Below are positions 15,538 through 28,899 of a stretch of DNA of 33,452 nt, piece after piece. The notes beneath the pieces are model-generated. The model was not told the DNA's origin. It ran no database searches and was given only the letters and a program-made list of their open reading frames with translations. Numbering within the stretch: the first letter of the stretch is position 1; every line of letters starts with the position of its first letter. The position numbers and the translations under genes are program-made. Source of the DNA: Sporichthya sp. (GTDB taxonomy: Bacteria; Actinomycetota; Actinomycetes; Sporichthyales; Sporichthyaceae); NCBI RefSeq assembly GCF_013815995.1, contig NZ_JACDFE010000016.1, positions 1-33,452 of the forward strand, written 5' to 3'.

Positions 15538-15583
15538 TGCGTCCGCCCAAGTGGTTGCTATAGCGACCACATAGGCGGACGCA
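15538..15583. repeat. 46-bp near-perfect palindrome
   Basis: Arms TGCGTCCGCC (15538-15547) and GGCGGACGCA (15574-15583) match perfectly. The inside GTGGTTGCTA/TAGCGACCAC (15551-15570) is also self-complementary with one G-T pair and a central CTATAG. Only two positions of 23 mismatch outright. It has no T-tract. It may be a transcription terminator, a regulator site or a recombination/insertion footprint. Confidence 0.6.
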
Positions 15584-15635
15584 CGCCGGGGTGGCGACCA
15601 GCGCCGAAACGTGGGTCCGGCCTGGGAACGCAGAA

Positions 15636-15660
15636 ACGCCCGTCAATGCTGACGGGGCGT
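15636..15660 (-). terminator. Rho-independent-like terminator after the GT2 glycosyltransferase gene
   Basis: On the minus strand ACGCCCCGTCA-GCAT-TGACGGGCGT forms a 10-bp stem with one bulged base and a 4-nt loop, followed by TTTC. It lies 80 bp past the stop of the gene ending at 15741. Confidence 0.6.
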
Positions 15661-15740
15661 CATTTCCTGCCGACTTCACCCATTGGGCTCAGCTTCCAGC
15701 AAGCCGGGCAAGGCGCCCAGCTCCCAGAGCCGAGCCGGGC

Positions 15741-17102
15741 TCAGCTGTTCTCGGGCTCGAGCGCCGGCGCCAGGCCGCGGAACTGGTGGGCCTTGTCGTC
15801 GAGGGCGGTCATGGGAACGGGGATCCGGGCCTCGGGGTCGACCATGCTCTGACCCGACACCAGGACGGCACCACTCTGGGACGCCTCGACGGACGGCGCG
15901 GACAGGGGGGCAGGAGCCGCCCCCGGGGCCGCCTGGGATCCGGCGTCGGCGGGCGCGGGGGCCGCCCCGGGGGCCGTTCGGGCATACGCGGGCGGCGGGA
16001 TGGCCAGACCGGCCTCCTCGCAGCGCGAGCGCGCGAAGCTCAGGTTCTGTTCCACGCGAGCGAGTTCGGTGTCCGGCAGGACCCCGCGCGCGATCAGGTC
16101 ACTGCTGGCCACGGCCGACTCGGCGACGAAACCGGTCCAGTACGAGGCCACCGCGTATTCGTCCTGGCTGCGCCAGCGATAGACGGTCTCGTCGATGTAC
16201 GGCGCATCAACCGGGGGCAGGATCTCCAGCGCGCGGTGCGCCATCAGCCGGGCGAGGGAGAACTTGCTCTGCTCACGGGCGAAGCCGGCCAGGTCGGTCA
16301 GCGGCTCGGCCCGGGTCGGCATCGCTTCCCAGGCGTTCAGGTACGAGGCCATGACCCGGTCGGGCTCGGCGCCCGTGCGCTGCAGCAGATGCGCGATCTG
16401 CAACAGGCTGTCCGCGACCTCACCGCGGTCACCGCCGAGGGCAACCCGCTCGCGGTAGGCCTCCAGCGCCTTCGTTGCGCGGTTGCTGTCCCGGTAGCAA
16501 CCGGCCAGCCGGTAGCGGTGGTACAGGTTCTCCTCGTCCTCCCGCAGTGCTGCCTCGAGCACGCGGGCGTCGAGCGTGTTGCGCTCGATCGGGGCGAAGG
16601 CGCTGTGCCGGTTGCCGTCCTTAAGCTCCCGAAGGACCGCGTCCGTCAGAACCGTGCGGGTGTCGGCGTCGGCGGTCTGCAAGCGCTCGAAGAGGACGCC
16701 GTGGAACTGCCAGGAACGACGGTTGGACAGCACGGCGGGCGTGCGGCGGTGCTGGTTGCCGCACATGTGACCGAGCTCGACGATGTCGGTCTCCAGCTGC
16801 GGCCAGGTGAACTGCTCGGTGGTGATGAGCACCTCGTCGGCGTCCATCACCAACGTGTAGTCCGCACAGACCCGCGCAGCCTGGACGGCTTCAGTGCGGT
16901 TGTAGGCGAAGTCGACGAAGGGCCGCTCGTACAGGCGCCCCGGCACACCCGCCATCACGCGCTGAACGATCTCGCGGGTGCCGTCGGAGGAGCCGGTGTC
17001 AACGATCAGCCAGTGGCTGATGTGGTTGCGGACCGAGGCCAGGCAGCGCTCGATGACAGCCGCCTCGTCCTTGACGATCATGCAGAGCCCGACTGTCGTC
17101 AT
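15741..17102 (-). CDS. GT2-family glycosyltransferase with C-terminal helical (TPR-like) region
   Basis: The protein has 453 residues. Residues 1-~110 are a GT-A fold of family 2: LCMIVKDEAAVIERCLASV (6-24), VDTGSSDGT (34-42) and the metal-binding DxD-type MDADEV (86-91). This combination is typical of GT2 proteins followed by tetratricopeptide-like helices (seen here ~190-330, with ENLYHRYRLAGCYRD and similar). A Pro/Ala-rich disordered tail follows (~370-415). ATG 17102 has GGGGGA about seven bases upstream. It transfers a sugar from a nucleotide donor in the cytoplasm; donor and acceptor are unknown. Part of a second, decayed copy lies just upstream. The gene stands alone on its strand. 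Confidence 0.88.
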   Translation of the reverse strand: MTTVGLCMIVKDEAAVIERCLASVRNHISHWLIVDTGSSDGTREIVQRVMAGVPGRLYERPFVDFAYNRTEAVQAARVCADYTLVMDADEVLITTEQFTWPQLETDIVELGHMCGNQHRRTPAVLSNRRSWQFHGVLFERLQTADADTRTVLTDAVLRELKDGNRHSAFAPIERNTLDARVLEAALREDEENLYHRYRLAGCYRDSNRATKALEAYRERVALGGDRGEVADSLLQIAHLLQRTGAEPDRVMASYLNAWEAMPTRAEPLTDLAGFAREQSKFSLARLMAHRALEILPPVDAPYIDETVYRWRSQDEYAVASYWTGFVAESAVASSDLIARGVLPDTELARVEQNLSFARSRCEEAGLAIPPPAYARTAPGAAPAPADAGSQAAPGAAPAPLSAPSVEASQSGAVLVSGQSMVDPEARIPVPMTALDDKAHQFRGLAPALEPENS

Positions 17103-17243
17103 TTCTTCATCCCCCGTGTCGGAATGCGCCGCGGCCGCCCGATGTGCGCCCCTATGCCCGTGGTCCGGACGCTACCTTCCGCCACACGCGTCTCAGACCG
17201 GGTTTGCGCCGGTCGGGTGACGCCCCCTCAGGCCCGCAGCACG

Positions 17244-17386
17244 GTCGAAGGTCACCCAGGGCCGCTCGACCACCTCGCCGGGGATCCCCGCGAGCATGGT
17301 GCGGATCAACTCCTGCGTCCCGTCGGTGGACCCGGTGTCAACGATCAGCCAGTGGTCGATGTGGTCCCGCACGGATTCCAGGCAGC
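17244..17386 (-). pseudogene. Fragment of a second GT2 glycosyltransferase
   Basis: Minus-strand translation gives CLESVRDHIDHWLIVDTGST, then DGTQELIRTMLAGIPGEVVE and RPWVTFD. This matches residues ~20-65 of the intact neighbour (RCLASVRNHISHWLIVDTGS, then SDGTREIVQRVMAGVP). The region before it carries a frameshifted VER and no start; after FDR the similarity stops and a stop codon follows. The rest of the 497-bp gap (17103-17599) holds the promoter side of the GT2 gene and the argC leader. It is the remains of a tandem duplication or a recombination scar. Confidence 0.75.
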
Positions 17387-17554
17387 TCCTCGTTCGACCG
17401 CGCGGAAGCGCGACCTTTCGGTCGAAAACGAGAATCCGGGCCCCTCGGGATCATGTGCACCCCGTTACGCCGTCAGAGTCAGCGTCGGCTTCTCAACCGA
17501 TACCGGATCTGTATGGATGTGATCGCTCGCCGCCGGTAACCGGACTACACATGA

Positions 17555-17579
17555 AATTGCGCTGCATGGTATGAATATG
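17555..17579 (+). promoter_or_regulatory. Candidate argC promoter/ARG-box region
   Basis: An AT-rich island in otherwise GC-rich DNA holds TTGCGCTGCATGGTATGAAT, with TGCAT and ATGAAT half-site-like pieces resembling an ArgR operator. TATGAA (17570-17575) is a possible -10, 25 bp before the argC start. It is the expected place for ArgR control because argR is in the same cluster. The match is loose. Confidence 0.4.
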
Positions 17580-17586
17580 AGACCAC

Positions 17587-17594
17587 GGAGGAGG
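17587..17594 (+). promoter_or_regulatory. Strong Shine-Dalgarno GGAGGAGG of argC
   Basis: It sits five bases before ATG 17600 and fixes the argC start. Confidence 0.85.
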
Positions 17595-17599
17595 CAGTC

Positions 17600-18631
17600 A
17601 TGGGTATGCGGACGGCGGTTGCCGGAGCGAGCGGCTACGCGGGCGGCGAACTGCTGCGCCTGCTTGCCGCGCACCCCGAGCTCGACGTCGTCGTGGCCCA
17701 GGCCGACTCCCGTGCGGGCGAAGCGGTCACCGCGGTGCACCCGAACCTGGTCACCTACGCGGGCCAGGTCATGGCGCCCAGCGACCCGGCGCTGCTCGCC
17801 GACGCCGACGTGGTGTTCCTCGCGCTGCCGCACGGGGCCTCCGCCGCGCTGGTCGAGGAGTTCCGGCCCGACCAGCTGGTCGTCGACCTCGGCGCGGACT
17901 TCCGTCTGGCGGACGGCGCGGCCTGGGAGCGGTTCTACAAGGTGCCGCACGCCGGCACCTGGACCTACGGCATGCCGGAGCTGCCCGGCCAGCGGGAGCT
18001 GATCGCCGGCTCGAAGCGGATCGCGAACCCCGGTTGCTACCCGACCTCGGTCATCCTGGCGCTGGCTCCGCTGCTGGCGGCCGGCCTCGTCGAGACCGAC
18101 GACGTCGTCGTGGTTGCCGCCTCGGGGACCTCCGGCGCCGGCCGCAGGGCGACAACCAACCTGCTCGGCTCCGAGGTGATGGGGGACCTGTCCCCGTACA
18201 AGATCGGCGGGGCGCACCAGCACACTCCCGAGATCACCCAGGGCCTGTCCCAGGCCGCGGGCGCGCCCGTATCGGTCGGGTTCACCCCGCTGCTGGCGCC
18301 GATGCCGCGGGGCATCCTCGCCACCTGTACCGCGAGGTTGAAGCCGGGCGTGGACACCGCCGCCCTGCGGGCCGCGCTCGGTCAGGCCTACGCCGACGAG
18401 CCGTTCGTGTTCCTGCTGGACGAGGGGCAACTCCCGCACACCGCCGCCACCTTTGGGGCCAACTCGGTGCACCTGCAGGCGGCCGCCGATCTGGATTCCG
18501 GCCGGGCCGTGGTCGTCTCCGCGATCGACAACCTCTGCAAGGGCGCAGCGGGCCAGGCCCTGCAGAACGCGAACATCGCCCTCGGGCTGCCCGAGACGCT
18601 CGGCCTGTCGGCGATCGGGGTGGCGCCGTGA
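17600..18631 (+). CDS. argC: N-acetyl-gamma-glutamyl-phosphate reductase
   Basis: The protein has 343 residues, full length. It reduces N-acetylglutamyl 5-phosphate to the semialdehyde with NADPH, step three of arginine synthesis, in the cytoplasm. Seen: dinucleotide-binding GASGYAGGE (9-17), catalytic Cys146 in NPGCYPT, GTSGAGR (176-182), the active-site His region GAHQHTPEI (204-212), and the C-terminal DNLCKGAAGQA. The start ATG has a strong ribosome site. It is the first gene of the arg cluster. Its stop overlaps the argJ GTG start (GTGA, 18628-18631). Confidence 0.98.
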   Translation: MGMRTAVAGASGYAGGELLRLLAAHPELDVVVAQADSRAGEAVTAVHPNLVTYAGQVMAPSDPALLADADVVFLALPHGASAALVEEFRPDQLVVDLGADFRLADGAAWERFYKVPHAGTWTYGMPELPGQRELIAGSKRIANPGCYPTSVILALAPLLAAGLVETDDVVVVAASGTSGAGRRATTNLLGSEVMGDLSPYKIGGAHQHTPEITQGLSQAAGAPVSVGFTPLLAPMPRGILATCTARLKPGVDTAALRAALGQAYADEPFVFLLDEGQLPHTAATFGANSVHLQAAADLDSGRAVVVSAIDNLCKGAAGQALQNANIALGLPETLGLSAIGVAP

Positions 18632-19779
18632 CCGTCACCGGACCAGCAGGATTCCGGGCCGCCGGCGTCACCGCGGGCCTCAAGGCCAGCGGGAAGCCGG
18701 ACGTCGCCCTGCTGGTCAACGACGGCCCGTCGCACGCAGCGGCGGTGGTCCTGACCTCCAACCGCGTGCAGGCCGCCCCCGTGGTGTGGACCCGTCAGAT
18801 TCTCGGCGACGGCCGGGTGGACGCCGTGATCCTCAACTCCGGGGGCGCCAACGCGTGCACCGGTCCGGAGGGCTTCGGCGACACGCACCGCACCGCCGAG
18901 CACGTGGCCGAACTGCTGGGCATCTCCTCCGCGGACGTCGCGGTCTGCTCCACCGGATTGATCGGTGAGCGGCTGCCGATGGACAAGCTGCTCGCCGGCT
19001 GCGACGCCGCCGCCGAATCCCTGTCCGTCGACGGCGGTGAGGCCGCCGCGGTCGCGATCATGACCACCGACTCGGTCTCCAAGCAGGCCGTCTCCACCGG
19101 TTCCGGGTACACCGTCGGCGGCATGGCCAAGGGCGCGGGCATGCTCGCGCCGGGACTGGCCACCATGCTCGTCGTGCTCAGCACCGACGCCGACGTGGAC
19201 GCCGCCGGCCTGGACGCAGCGCTGCGGGCGGCGACCCGGGTCAGCTTCGACCGGGTCGACTCCGACGGCTGCATGTCCACCAACGACACCGTGCTCCTGA
19301 TGGCCTCCGGGGCGAGCGAGATCCAGCCGAACCCCGCTGAGTTCGCCGCCACCGTTCGGGCCGTCTGCCTGGACCTGGCCATGCAACTGCTGCGCGACGC
19401 CGAAGGCGCGGCGCACGACATCGCGATCGAGGTCGTCAACGCCGCGACCGAGGACGAGGCGGTCGACGTAGCCCGCTCGGTCGCCCGCAGCAACCTGTTC
19501 AAGTGCGCGGTGTTCGGCAACGACCCGAACTGGGGGCGGATCCTGGCCGCGGTCGGCACCACATCAGCCGCCTTCGATCCGGACGCCCTCGACGTGTCCT
19601 TCAACGGCGTGCAGGTCTGCCGCAACGGCGGCGTGGGGGAGTCCCGCGACAAGGTTGACCTGACCGGTCGTCAGGTCGACGTCCTCATCGACCTCAAGGC
19701 CGGCGGGGCGACCGCCACCGTCTGGGCCAACGACCTCACCCATGACTACGTCCACGAGAACAGCGCGTACTCGACGTGA
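18628..19779 (+). CDS. argJ: Ornithine acetyltransferase / N-acetylglutamate synthase (ArgJ)
   Basis: The protein has 383 residues from GTG 18628. The ORF extends upstream in frame, but there it only shadows argC. ArgJ moves the acetyl group from N-acetylornithine to glutamate, closing the acetyl cycle; some members also use acetyl-CoA. Seen: [10 protein letters not shown] (70-79), STGLIGE (108-114), [16 protein letters not shown] (166-181) with the self-cleavage nucleophile Thr179, [10 protein letters not shown], and [10 protein letters not shown] near the C-terminus. The precursor is cut at Ala178/Thr179 into alpha and beta chains. It is translationally coupled to argC and lies 10 bp before argB. 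Confidence 0.98.
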   Translation: MTVTGPAGFRAAGVTAGLKASGKPDVALLVNDGPSHAAAVVLTSNRVQAAPVVWTRQILGDGRVDAVILNSGGANACTGPEGFGDTHRTAEHVAELLGISSADVAVCSTGLIGERLPMDKLLAGCDAAAESLSVDGGEAAAVAIMTTDSVSKQAVSTGSGYTVGGMAKGAGMLAPGLATMLVVLSTDADVDAAGLDAALRAATRVSFDRVDSDGCMSTNDTVLLMASGASEIQPNPAEFAATVRAVCLDLAMQLLRDAEGAAHDIAIEVVNAATEDEAVDVARSVARSNLFKCAVFGNDPNWGRILAAVGTTSAAFDPDALDVSFNGVQVCRNGGVGESRDKVDLTGRQVDVLIDLKAGGATATVWANDLTHDYVHENSAYST

Positions 19780-19789
19780 GCGGGCCGCA

Positions 19790-20677
19790 ATGAGCAGGAC
19801 CGAGCAGGCCCAGCAGAAGGCCGCGATCCTGGTCCAGGCCCTGCCGTGGCTCGGCCACTTCCAGGGCCGCACGATCGTGGTCAAGTTCGGTGGCAACGCC
19901 ATGACCGACGCCGCGCTGATGGACTCCTTCGCCGAGGACCTCGTGTTCCTGCGCCTGGCCGGCATCCGGCCGGTGATCGTGCACGGCGGCGGCCCACAGA
20001 TCTCCGCAGCGCTGGACAAGCTCGGCATCGAGTCCCACTTCACCGCCGGGCTGCGGGTGACCACGCCGGAGACCATGGAGGTCGTCCGGATGGTGCTGGT
20101 CGGGCAGGTGCAGCGCGACATCGTCGGTCGGCTGAACGACCACGGCTCGTACGCGGTCGGCCTCTCAGGTGAGGACGCCCGACTGTTCACCGCCACCCGC
20201 CGCCCGGCGATCGTCGACGGCGAAGAGGTCGACATCGGCCTGGTCGGCGAGGTCACCGAGGTCGAGCCCGGTGTGGTCGAAGGACTGCTCGCCGACGGCC
20301 GGATCCCGGTCGTGTCCAGCGTCGCCCGCGGTACCGACGGCCAGATCTACAACGTCAACGCCGACACCGCGGCCGCGGCGCTCGCCGTCGCTCTGCGCGC
20401 GGAGAAGCTGATCATGCTCACCGACGTCGAGGGCCTGTACGCGAACTGGCCGGCCGATGACGAGGTGATCTCCCGGCTCAGCGCCGACGAGCTCGCCGAG
20501 ATGCTGCCCACGCTGAGCTCCGGGATGATCCCGAAGATGGAGGCGTGCCTGCACGCCGTGCGGGGCGGAGTTCCGGCCGCGCACGTGCTCGACGGCCGAG
20601 TCCCGCACTCGGTCCTGCTCGAACTGGTCACCGACGAAGGCATCGGGACGATGGTCGTGCCTGGAGGCAAGCCGTGA
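19790..20677 (+). CDS. argB: Acetylglutamate kinase
   Basis: The protein has 295 residues from ATG 19790, 10 bp after the argJ stop; the longer frame overlaps argJ. It phosphorylates N-acetylglutamate. Seen: VKFGGNAM (31-38), VHGGGPQI (64-71) and C-terminal [10 protein letters not shown]. An N-terminal helix ([17 protein letters not shown], ~11-27) precedes the core. In known enzymes such an extension marks the hexameric, arginine-inhibited type, so feedback inhibition by arginine is likely. The ribosome site is weak, fitting coupling to argJ. Its TGA overlaps a GTG (20674) of the possible longer argD frame. Confidence 0.97.
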   Translation: MSRTEQAQQKAAILVQALPWLGHFQGRTIVVKFGGNAMTDAALMDSFAEDLVFLRLAGIRPVIVHGGGPQISAALDKLGIESHFTAGLRVTTPETMEVVRMVLVGQVQRDIVGRLNDHGSYAVGLSGEDARLFTATRRPAIVDGEEVDIGLVGEVTEVEPGVVEGLLADGRIPVVSSVARGTDGQIYNVNADTAAAALAVALRAEKLIMLTDVEGLYANWPADDEVISRLSADELAEMLPTLSSGMIPKMEACLHAVRGGVPAAHVLDGRVPHSVLLELVTDEGIGTMVVPGGKP

Positions 20678-20693
20678 GCGAGCGCAGCGAGGG
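20674..20693 (+). repeat. Repeat element with core CGAGCGCAGCGAG at the argB/argD junction
   Basis: The core CGAGCGCAGCGAG (20679-20691) ends six bases before the argD ATG. The same 13-bp core stands seven bases before the tyrS ATG (28876-28888). Both copies follow a GTGA. It gives argD an optional N-terminal SERSEGT extension. Confidence 0.6.
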
Positions 20694-20697
20694 AACC

Positions 20698-23347
<2,650 letters not shown>

Positions 23348-23363
23348 ATTTGTACCTGTCGAA

Positions 23364-23370
23364 AAAGGAG
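23364..23370 (+). promoter_or_regulatory. Shine-Dalgarno AAAGGAG deciding the argG start
   Basis: It lies six bases before GTG 23377. The frame is open to 23344, but only the GTG has this site and matches the family N-terminus. Confidence 0.85.
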
Positions 23371-23376
23371 CACCCC

Positions 23377-26090
<2,714 letters not shown>

Positions 26091-26091
26091 G

Positions 26092-26135
26092 TGTCAGCCT
26101 CGGCGGGTGCACATCAGCCCGCCTGCAGGCTGACA
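26092..26135 (+). terminator. Hairpin terminator ending the arg cluster
   Basis: TGTCAGCCT (26092-26100) and AGGCTGACA (26127-26135) pair perfectly, with inner GGCGGG/CCCGCC extending the stem. It begins two bases after the argH stop. No T-tract follows. A second small hairpin, CGGGACG-A-CGTCCCG, lies at 26146-26160 before the convergent gene. Confidence 0.65.
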
Positions 26136-26166
26136 TGCGCCCGTACGGGACGACGTCCCGCGACAG

Positions 26167-26541
26167 TTAGGCGCCCGGCGCCTGGACCACGCCCACCAGT
26201 TGGCCGGACGGGCTGTGGAACAGCCCGATGGTCAGGTCCGCCATCGGGGTCTCCGGGCCCATGACCCGGGTGGCGCCGAGTTTTTCGGCCTGGTCCAGGG
26301 AGTCCGCGACGCTCGGGACCTCGACGTAGAACGTGGTGTGGCCGTCGTAGCCGGGCGGGACGTCGCAGATCCCGCCGCCGATACCGGCGCCCTCACCGTT
26401 GACGTTGCTCTCCCGGTCGACGATCCCGTAGTTCAGCGGGTTGTTCGCGTCGATCTTCCAGCCGAACAGCTCGCCGAAGAAGGCGTGCTGTTTGGCCGGG
26501 TCCTTGCCGCAGATCTCGAAGTGCACGACCGGGTAGCCCAT
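26167..26541 (-). CDS. VOC-superfamily (glyoxalase/bleomycin-resistance/dioxygenase-like) protein
   Basis: The protein has 124 residues from ATG 26541; 19 further upstream codons are open but do not match the family start. Pattern: GYPVVHFEICGKDPAKQHAF at the N-terminus, FFGELFGWKID, HTTFYVEVPSVADSLDQAEK and GLFHSPSGQLVGVVQ at the end. These are the two beta-alpha-beta-beta-beta modules of a VOC fold. The possible metal ligands (His near 7, Glu9) are seen, but no specific reaction can be assigned. It lies 61 bp downstream of the NAD-binding/DUF2867 gene on the same strand and is convergent with argH. Confidence 0.85.
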   Translation of the reverse strand: MGYPVVHFEICGKDPAKQHAFFGELFGWKIDANNPLNYGIVDRESNVNGEGAGIGGGICDVPPGYDGHTTFYVEVPSVADSLDQAEKLGATRVMGPETPMADLTIGLFHSPSGQLVGVVQAPGA

Positions 26542-26602
26542 GACGTCGTCCTCTCGCTCAGGTGTGGTAGTGCCCGTACAGGCCGGGGGCACCGACAAGA
26601 AC

Positions 26603-28129
26603 TCATCGCCTCCGGGACTTCCGGGACTTCCGGGACTTCCGTGACTTCCGGGGATTTCGGGTGACCCGGCCCTCGGCGGCGCCGACGATGTTGCGGGTCA
26701 TGCCGCCGAACACGATGCCGTGGAACGGCGCCACCGCCCACCAGTACGCCTGGCCAGCCAGCCCGTGCGGGACGAAGATCGCCTTCTGCCGGTACACCGA
26801 ACCGCCGCCGGCGCCGGCGCTCACGCCGAGTTCGAGCCAGGCCAGCCCGGGGACCTTCATCTCCGCGCGTAGCCGCAGCATGCGTTCCGGGCCCTCGTCA
26901 TCCAGGGCCTCGACCCGCCACCAATCCAGCGCCTCGCCGACGTGCAAGGTCGCCGGGTTGCGCCGCCCCCGCCGCAGGCCCACCCCGCCAGCGGCCCGAT
27001 CAGCCCAGCCGCGCACGGCCCAGGCCAGCGGGAAGGAGTACCAGCCGTTGGCGCCGCCGATCCCGGTGACGACCCGCCAGAGTTCGTCCGGGCCGGCGGT
27101 TGTCTCCGCGCGTCGCTGGTCGACGTAGACGCTGCCGCCGGACCAGTCCGGGTCGGAGGGAAGTGGATCGCTGGGCACGTCGCTGATCGACGCGTCGGAC
27201 CAGCGCGTCTCGACCTCGTCCGCGTTGATCCGCGCCAGCGCCAACGCAACGGCGTCGGCATACCCGGTCAGGCCACCGGTCGGGTCGGGCACGTAACGGG
27301 CGATGTCGTGCTCGTCGCAGATCATCTCGTGCACCAGGGACTCGATCAGCGGCGTCGCGAGCGAGCGGGGGACCGGAGTGACCAGGTTCACCCAGTGCGA
27401 ACTGAGCCGGGGAGTCAGAAGGGGCACCGGGATAACACGTCGGGGCGAGAGCTCGGCGACCGCAGCGTAGCGCTGCATCATCTGACGGTAGGTCAGAAAA
27501 TCCGGTCCGCCGATGTCGAAGGTCCGGTTCACCTCGGGCGGCAGGTCGGCCACTCCGACCAGATAGTGCAGGACATCGCGGACCGCGATCGGCTGGACCT
27601 TGGTGCCGACCCACTGCGGGGTGACCATCACCGGCAGCCGCTCGGTCAGGTAGCGCAGCATCTCGAAGCTGGCCGATCCGGCGCCGAGGATGACGGCGGC
27701 CTGGAGCACGGCGGTGGGGACCCCCGAGCGTAGGAAGATCTCGCCGACCTCCCTGCGCGAGGCCAGGTGCTCGGACAGGTCGTCGTCTCCCTGCGGACGC
27801 AGGCCGCCGAGGTAGACGATCCGCCCGACGCCCGCCTCACGGGCGGCCTGAGCGGTCACCAGGGCGGCGGTGCGGTCGGTGCCGGCGAAGCCGTGCGAGG
27901 ACAGCGAGTGCACCAGGTAGTAGACGACATCGACGTCCGCGCAGGCCTTCGCCATGGCGTCGGGGTCGGTGACGTCGCCGCGGATCACCTCGACCTCGCC
28001 GTGCCAGGGGACGTCGCGGAGCTTGCCGGGCTCGCGGGCCAGCGCCCGGACGTCGTGGCCGGCCTCCAGCAGTCGCGGCACCAGTCGGCCACCGATGTAC
28101 CCGGTGGTCCCGGTCACCAGAATTCGCAT
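26603..28129 (-). CDS. NAD(P)-binding epimerase-like protein with C-terminal DUF2867 domain
   Basis: The protein has 508 residues from ATG 28129, with GGAGG five bases upstream; a longer open frame overlaps the divergent gene. N-terminal half: Rossmann fold MRILVTGTTGYIGG (1-14) of the atypical SDR/NmrA-like type, with YYLVHSLSSHGF and the L.A.VILG...SFE..RYL block. C-terminal half (~355-480): DUF2867, with SVYVDQRRAETTAGPDELW and GANGWYSFPLAWAVRGW. The reaction is unknown; relatives are annotated as NAD-dependent epimerases or sugar-nucleotide reductase-like. The last residues are four tandem R/KS units from a 9-bp repeat. Confidence 0.85.
   Translation of the reverse strand: MRILVTGTTGYIGGRLVPRLLEAGHDVRALAREPGKLRDVPWHGEVEVIRGDVTDPDAMAKACADVDVVYYLVHSLSSHGFAGTDRTAALVTAQAAREAGVGRIVYLGGLRPQGDDDLSEHLASRREVGEIFLRSGVPTAVLQAAVILGAGSASFEMLRYLTERLPVMVTPQWVGTKVQPIAVRDVLHYLVGVADLPPEVNRTFDIGGPDFLTYRQMMQRYAAVAELSPRRVIPVPLLTPRLSSHWVNLVTPVPRSLATPLIESLVHEMICDEHDIARYVPDPTGGLTGYADAVALALARINADEVETRWSDASISDVPSDPLPSDPDWSGGSVYVDQRRAETTAGPDELWRVVTGIGGANGWYSFPLAWAVRGWADRAAGGVGLRRGRRNPATLHVGEALDWWRVEALDDEGPERMLRLRAEMKVPGLAWLELGVSAGAGGGSVYRQKAIFVPHGLAGQAYWWAVAPFHGIVFGGMTRNIVGAAEGRVTRNPRKSRKSRKSRKSRRR
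26614..26649. repeat. Four tandem copies of a 9-bp unit (GGGACTTCC)
   Basis: Copies lie at 26614, 26623, 26632 and 26641 (the last is GTGACTTCC); a fifth at 26650 is degenerate. They encode the Arg-Lys-Ser repeat at the C-terminus of the DUF2867 protein. The unit is a multiple of three, so copy changes keep the frame. Confidence 0.85.
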
Positions 28130-28179
28130 GCTGCCTCCGCCTCGTCGGCCTCGCTGTTCGCGGCGAGGGTCTTCCGGCA

Positions 28180-28185
28180 TAACGT
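28180..28185 (+). promoter_or_regulatory. Candidate -10 (TAACGT) of a leaderless promoter of the DNA glycosylase gene
   Basis: TAACGT is followed by six bases and ATG 28192, with no Shine-Dalgarno. TTCGCG at 28157-28162 would be a poor -35 with a 17-bp spacer. The PafBC box was looked for at the right distance and is not evident. Confidence 0.4.
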
Positions 28186-28191
28186 GCCCGG

Positions 28192-28806
28192 ATGGCCCGG
28201 CCCGACACCCTGCCCCGGTCGTTCTTCGAACGTCCGGTCCTCGAGGTCGCTCCGGACCTTCTCGGTGCGGTATTCGTACTCGGGCCGGTGGCGGTTCGGC
28301 TGACCGAGGTCGAGGCATACGACGGCGCGAACGACCCAGCCTCCCACGCCTACCGCGGCCTGACCCCGCGCACGACGGTGATGTTCGGCCCGCCGGGCCA
28401 TCTCTACGTCTACTTCACCTACGGCATGCACCATTGCGCGAACCTGGTGTGCGGGCCGGACGGCACAGCCTCGGCGGTCCTGCTGCGCGCCGGCGAGGTG
28501 ATGGCCGGGCTGGAACAGGCCCGCAGCCACCGCCCGGGTGTGGTTAAGGACACGGCGCTGGCGCGCGGACCAGCCAACCTGGTGCGTGCCCTCGGACTCG
28601 GCCCGGAGCACAACGGCGTCGACGTGGTCGGCGGCGGGCCGGTCCGGATCCGGGCCGGAACGACCGAGCGGGGCGAGATCCGAACCGGGCCCCGGGTCGG
28701 GGTCAGCACTGGCTCGACCCGGCCCTGGCGGTTCTGGCTGGGCGGTGACCCGACCGTCAGCGCGTACCGGGCGGGAACTCGCAGGCAGCGCGGCGCGGTC
28801 CGGTGA
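28192..28806 (+). CDS. DNA-3-methyladenine glycosylase (AAG/MPG family)
   Basis: The protein has 204 residues. It flips out and removes alkylated or deaminated purines (3-methyladenine, hypoxanthine) in base-excision repair. Seen: [17 protein letters not shown] (9-25), [10 protein letters not shown] (36-45) with the catalytic Glu39, DPASHAYRG (48-56), [21 protein letters not shown] (60-80, intercalating loop region) and [14 protein letters not shown]. Full length. The start ATG follows a leaderless-type promoter. It diverges from the DUF2867 gene across 62 bp and is followed by tyrS. The same neighbour pair is known in mycobacteria. Confidence 0.95.
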   Translation: MARPDTLPRSFFERPVLEVAPDLLGAVFVLGPVAVRLTEVEAYDGANDPASHAYRGLTPRTTVMFGPPGHLYVYFTYGMHHCANLVCGPDGTASAVLLRAGEVMAGLEQARSHRPGVVKDTALARGPANLVRALGLGPEHNGVDVVGGGPVRIRAGTTERGEIRTGPRVGVSTGSTRPWRFWLGGDPTVSAYRAGTRRQRGAVR

Positions 28807-28863
28807 CACAATCCCGCGGGTACCTGATGCAACCGCAAAAGATCCTGAAGGGACGACCTGACC

Positions 28864-28899
28864 GTGACCCGCGAACGAGCGCAGCGAGCGAGCCGATGA
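28864..28899 (+). other. Possible 11-codon upstream ORF before tyrS (overlaps its start)
   Basis: GTG 28864 opens [11 protein letters not shown] and stops with the TGA at 28897-28899, overlapping the tyrS ATG (ATGA). AAGGGA lies about ten bases before the GTG. Most of it is encoded by the CGAGCGCAGCGAG repeat (28876-28888). tyrS lacks its own clear ribosome site, so coupled re-initiation is possible. Confidence 0.3.

Noticed and set aside
15205-15570. N-terminal extension of the substrate-binding protein
   Set aside because: Residues before Met at 15204 are Arg/Pro-rich noise, and a leaderless-type -10 sits directly before 15204.
15591-17522. 643-codon plus-strand ORF
   Set aside because: Antisense to the GT2 gene and spans the GT2 remnant; no recognisable domain.
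26614-26658. Short direct repeats as a CRISPR array
   Set aside because: 9-bp units without spacers, inside a coding region.
28803-28895. T-box or other tRNA-sensing leader before tyrS
   Set aside because: Too short; I could not find a T-box core sequence or terminator/antiterminator pair.
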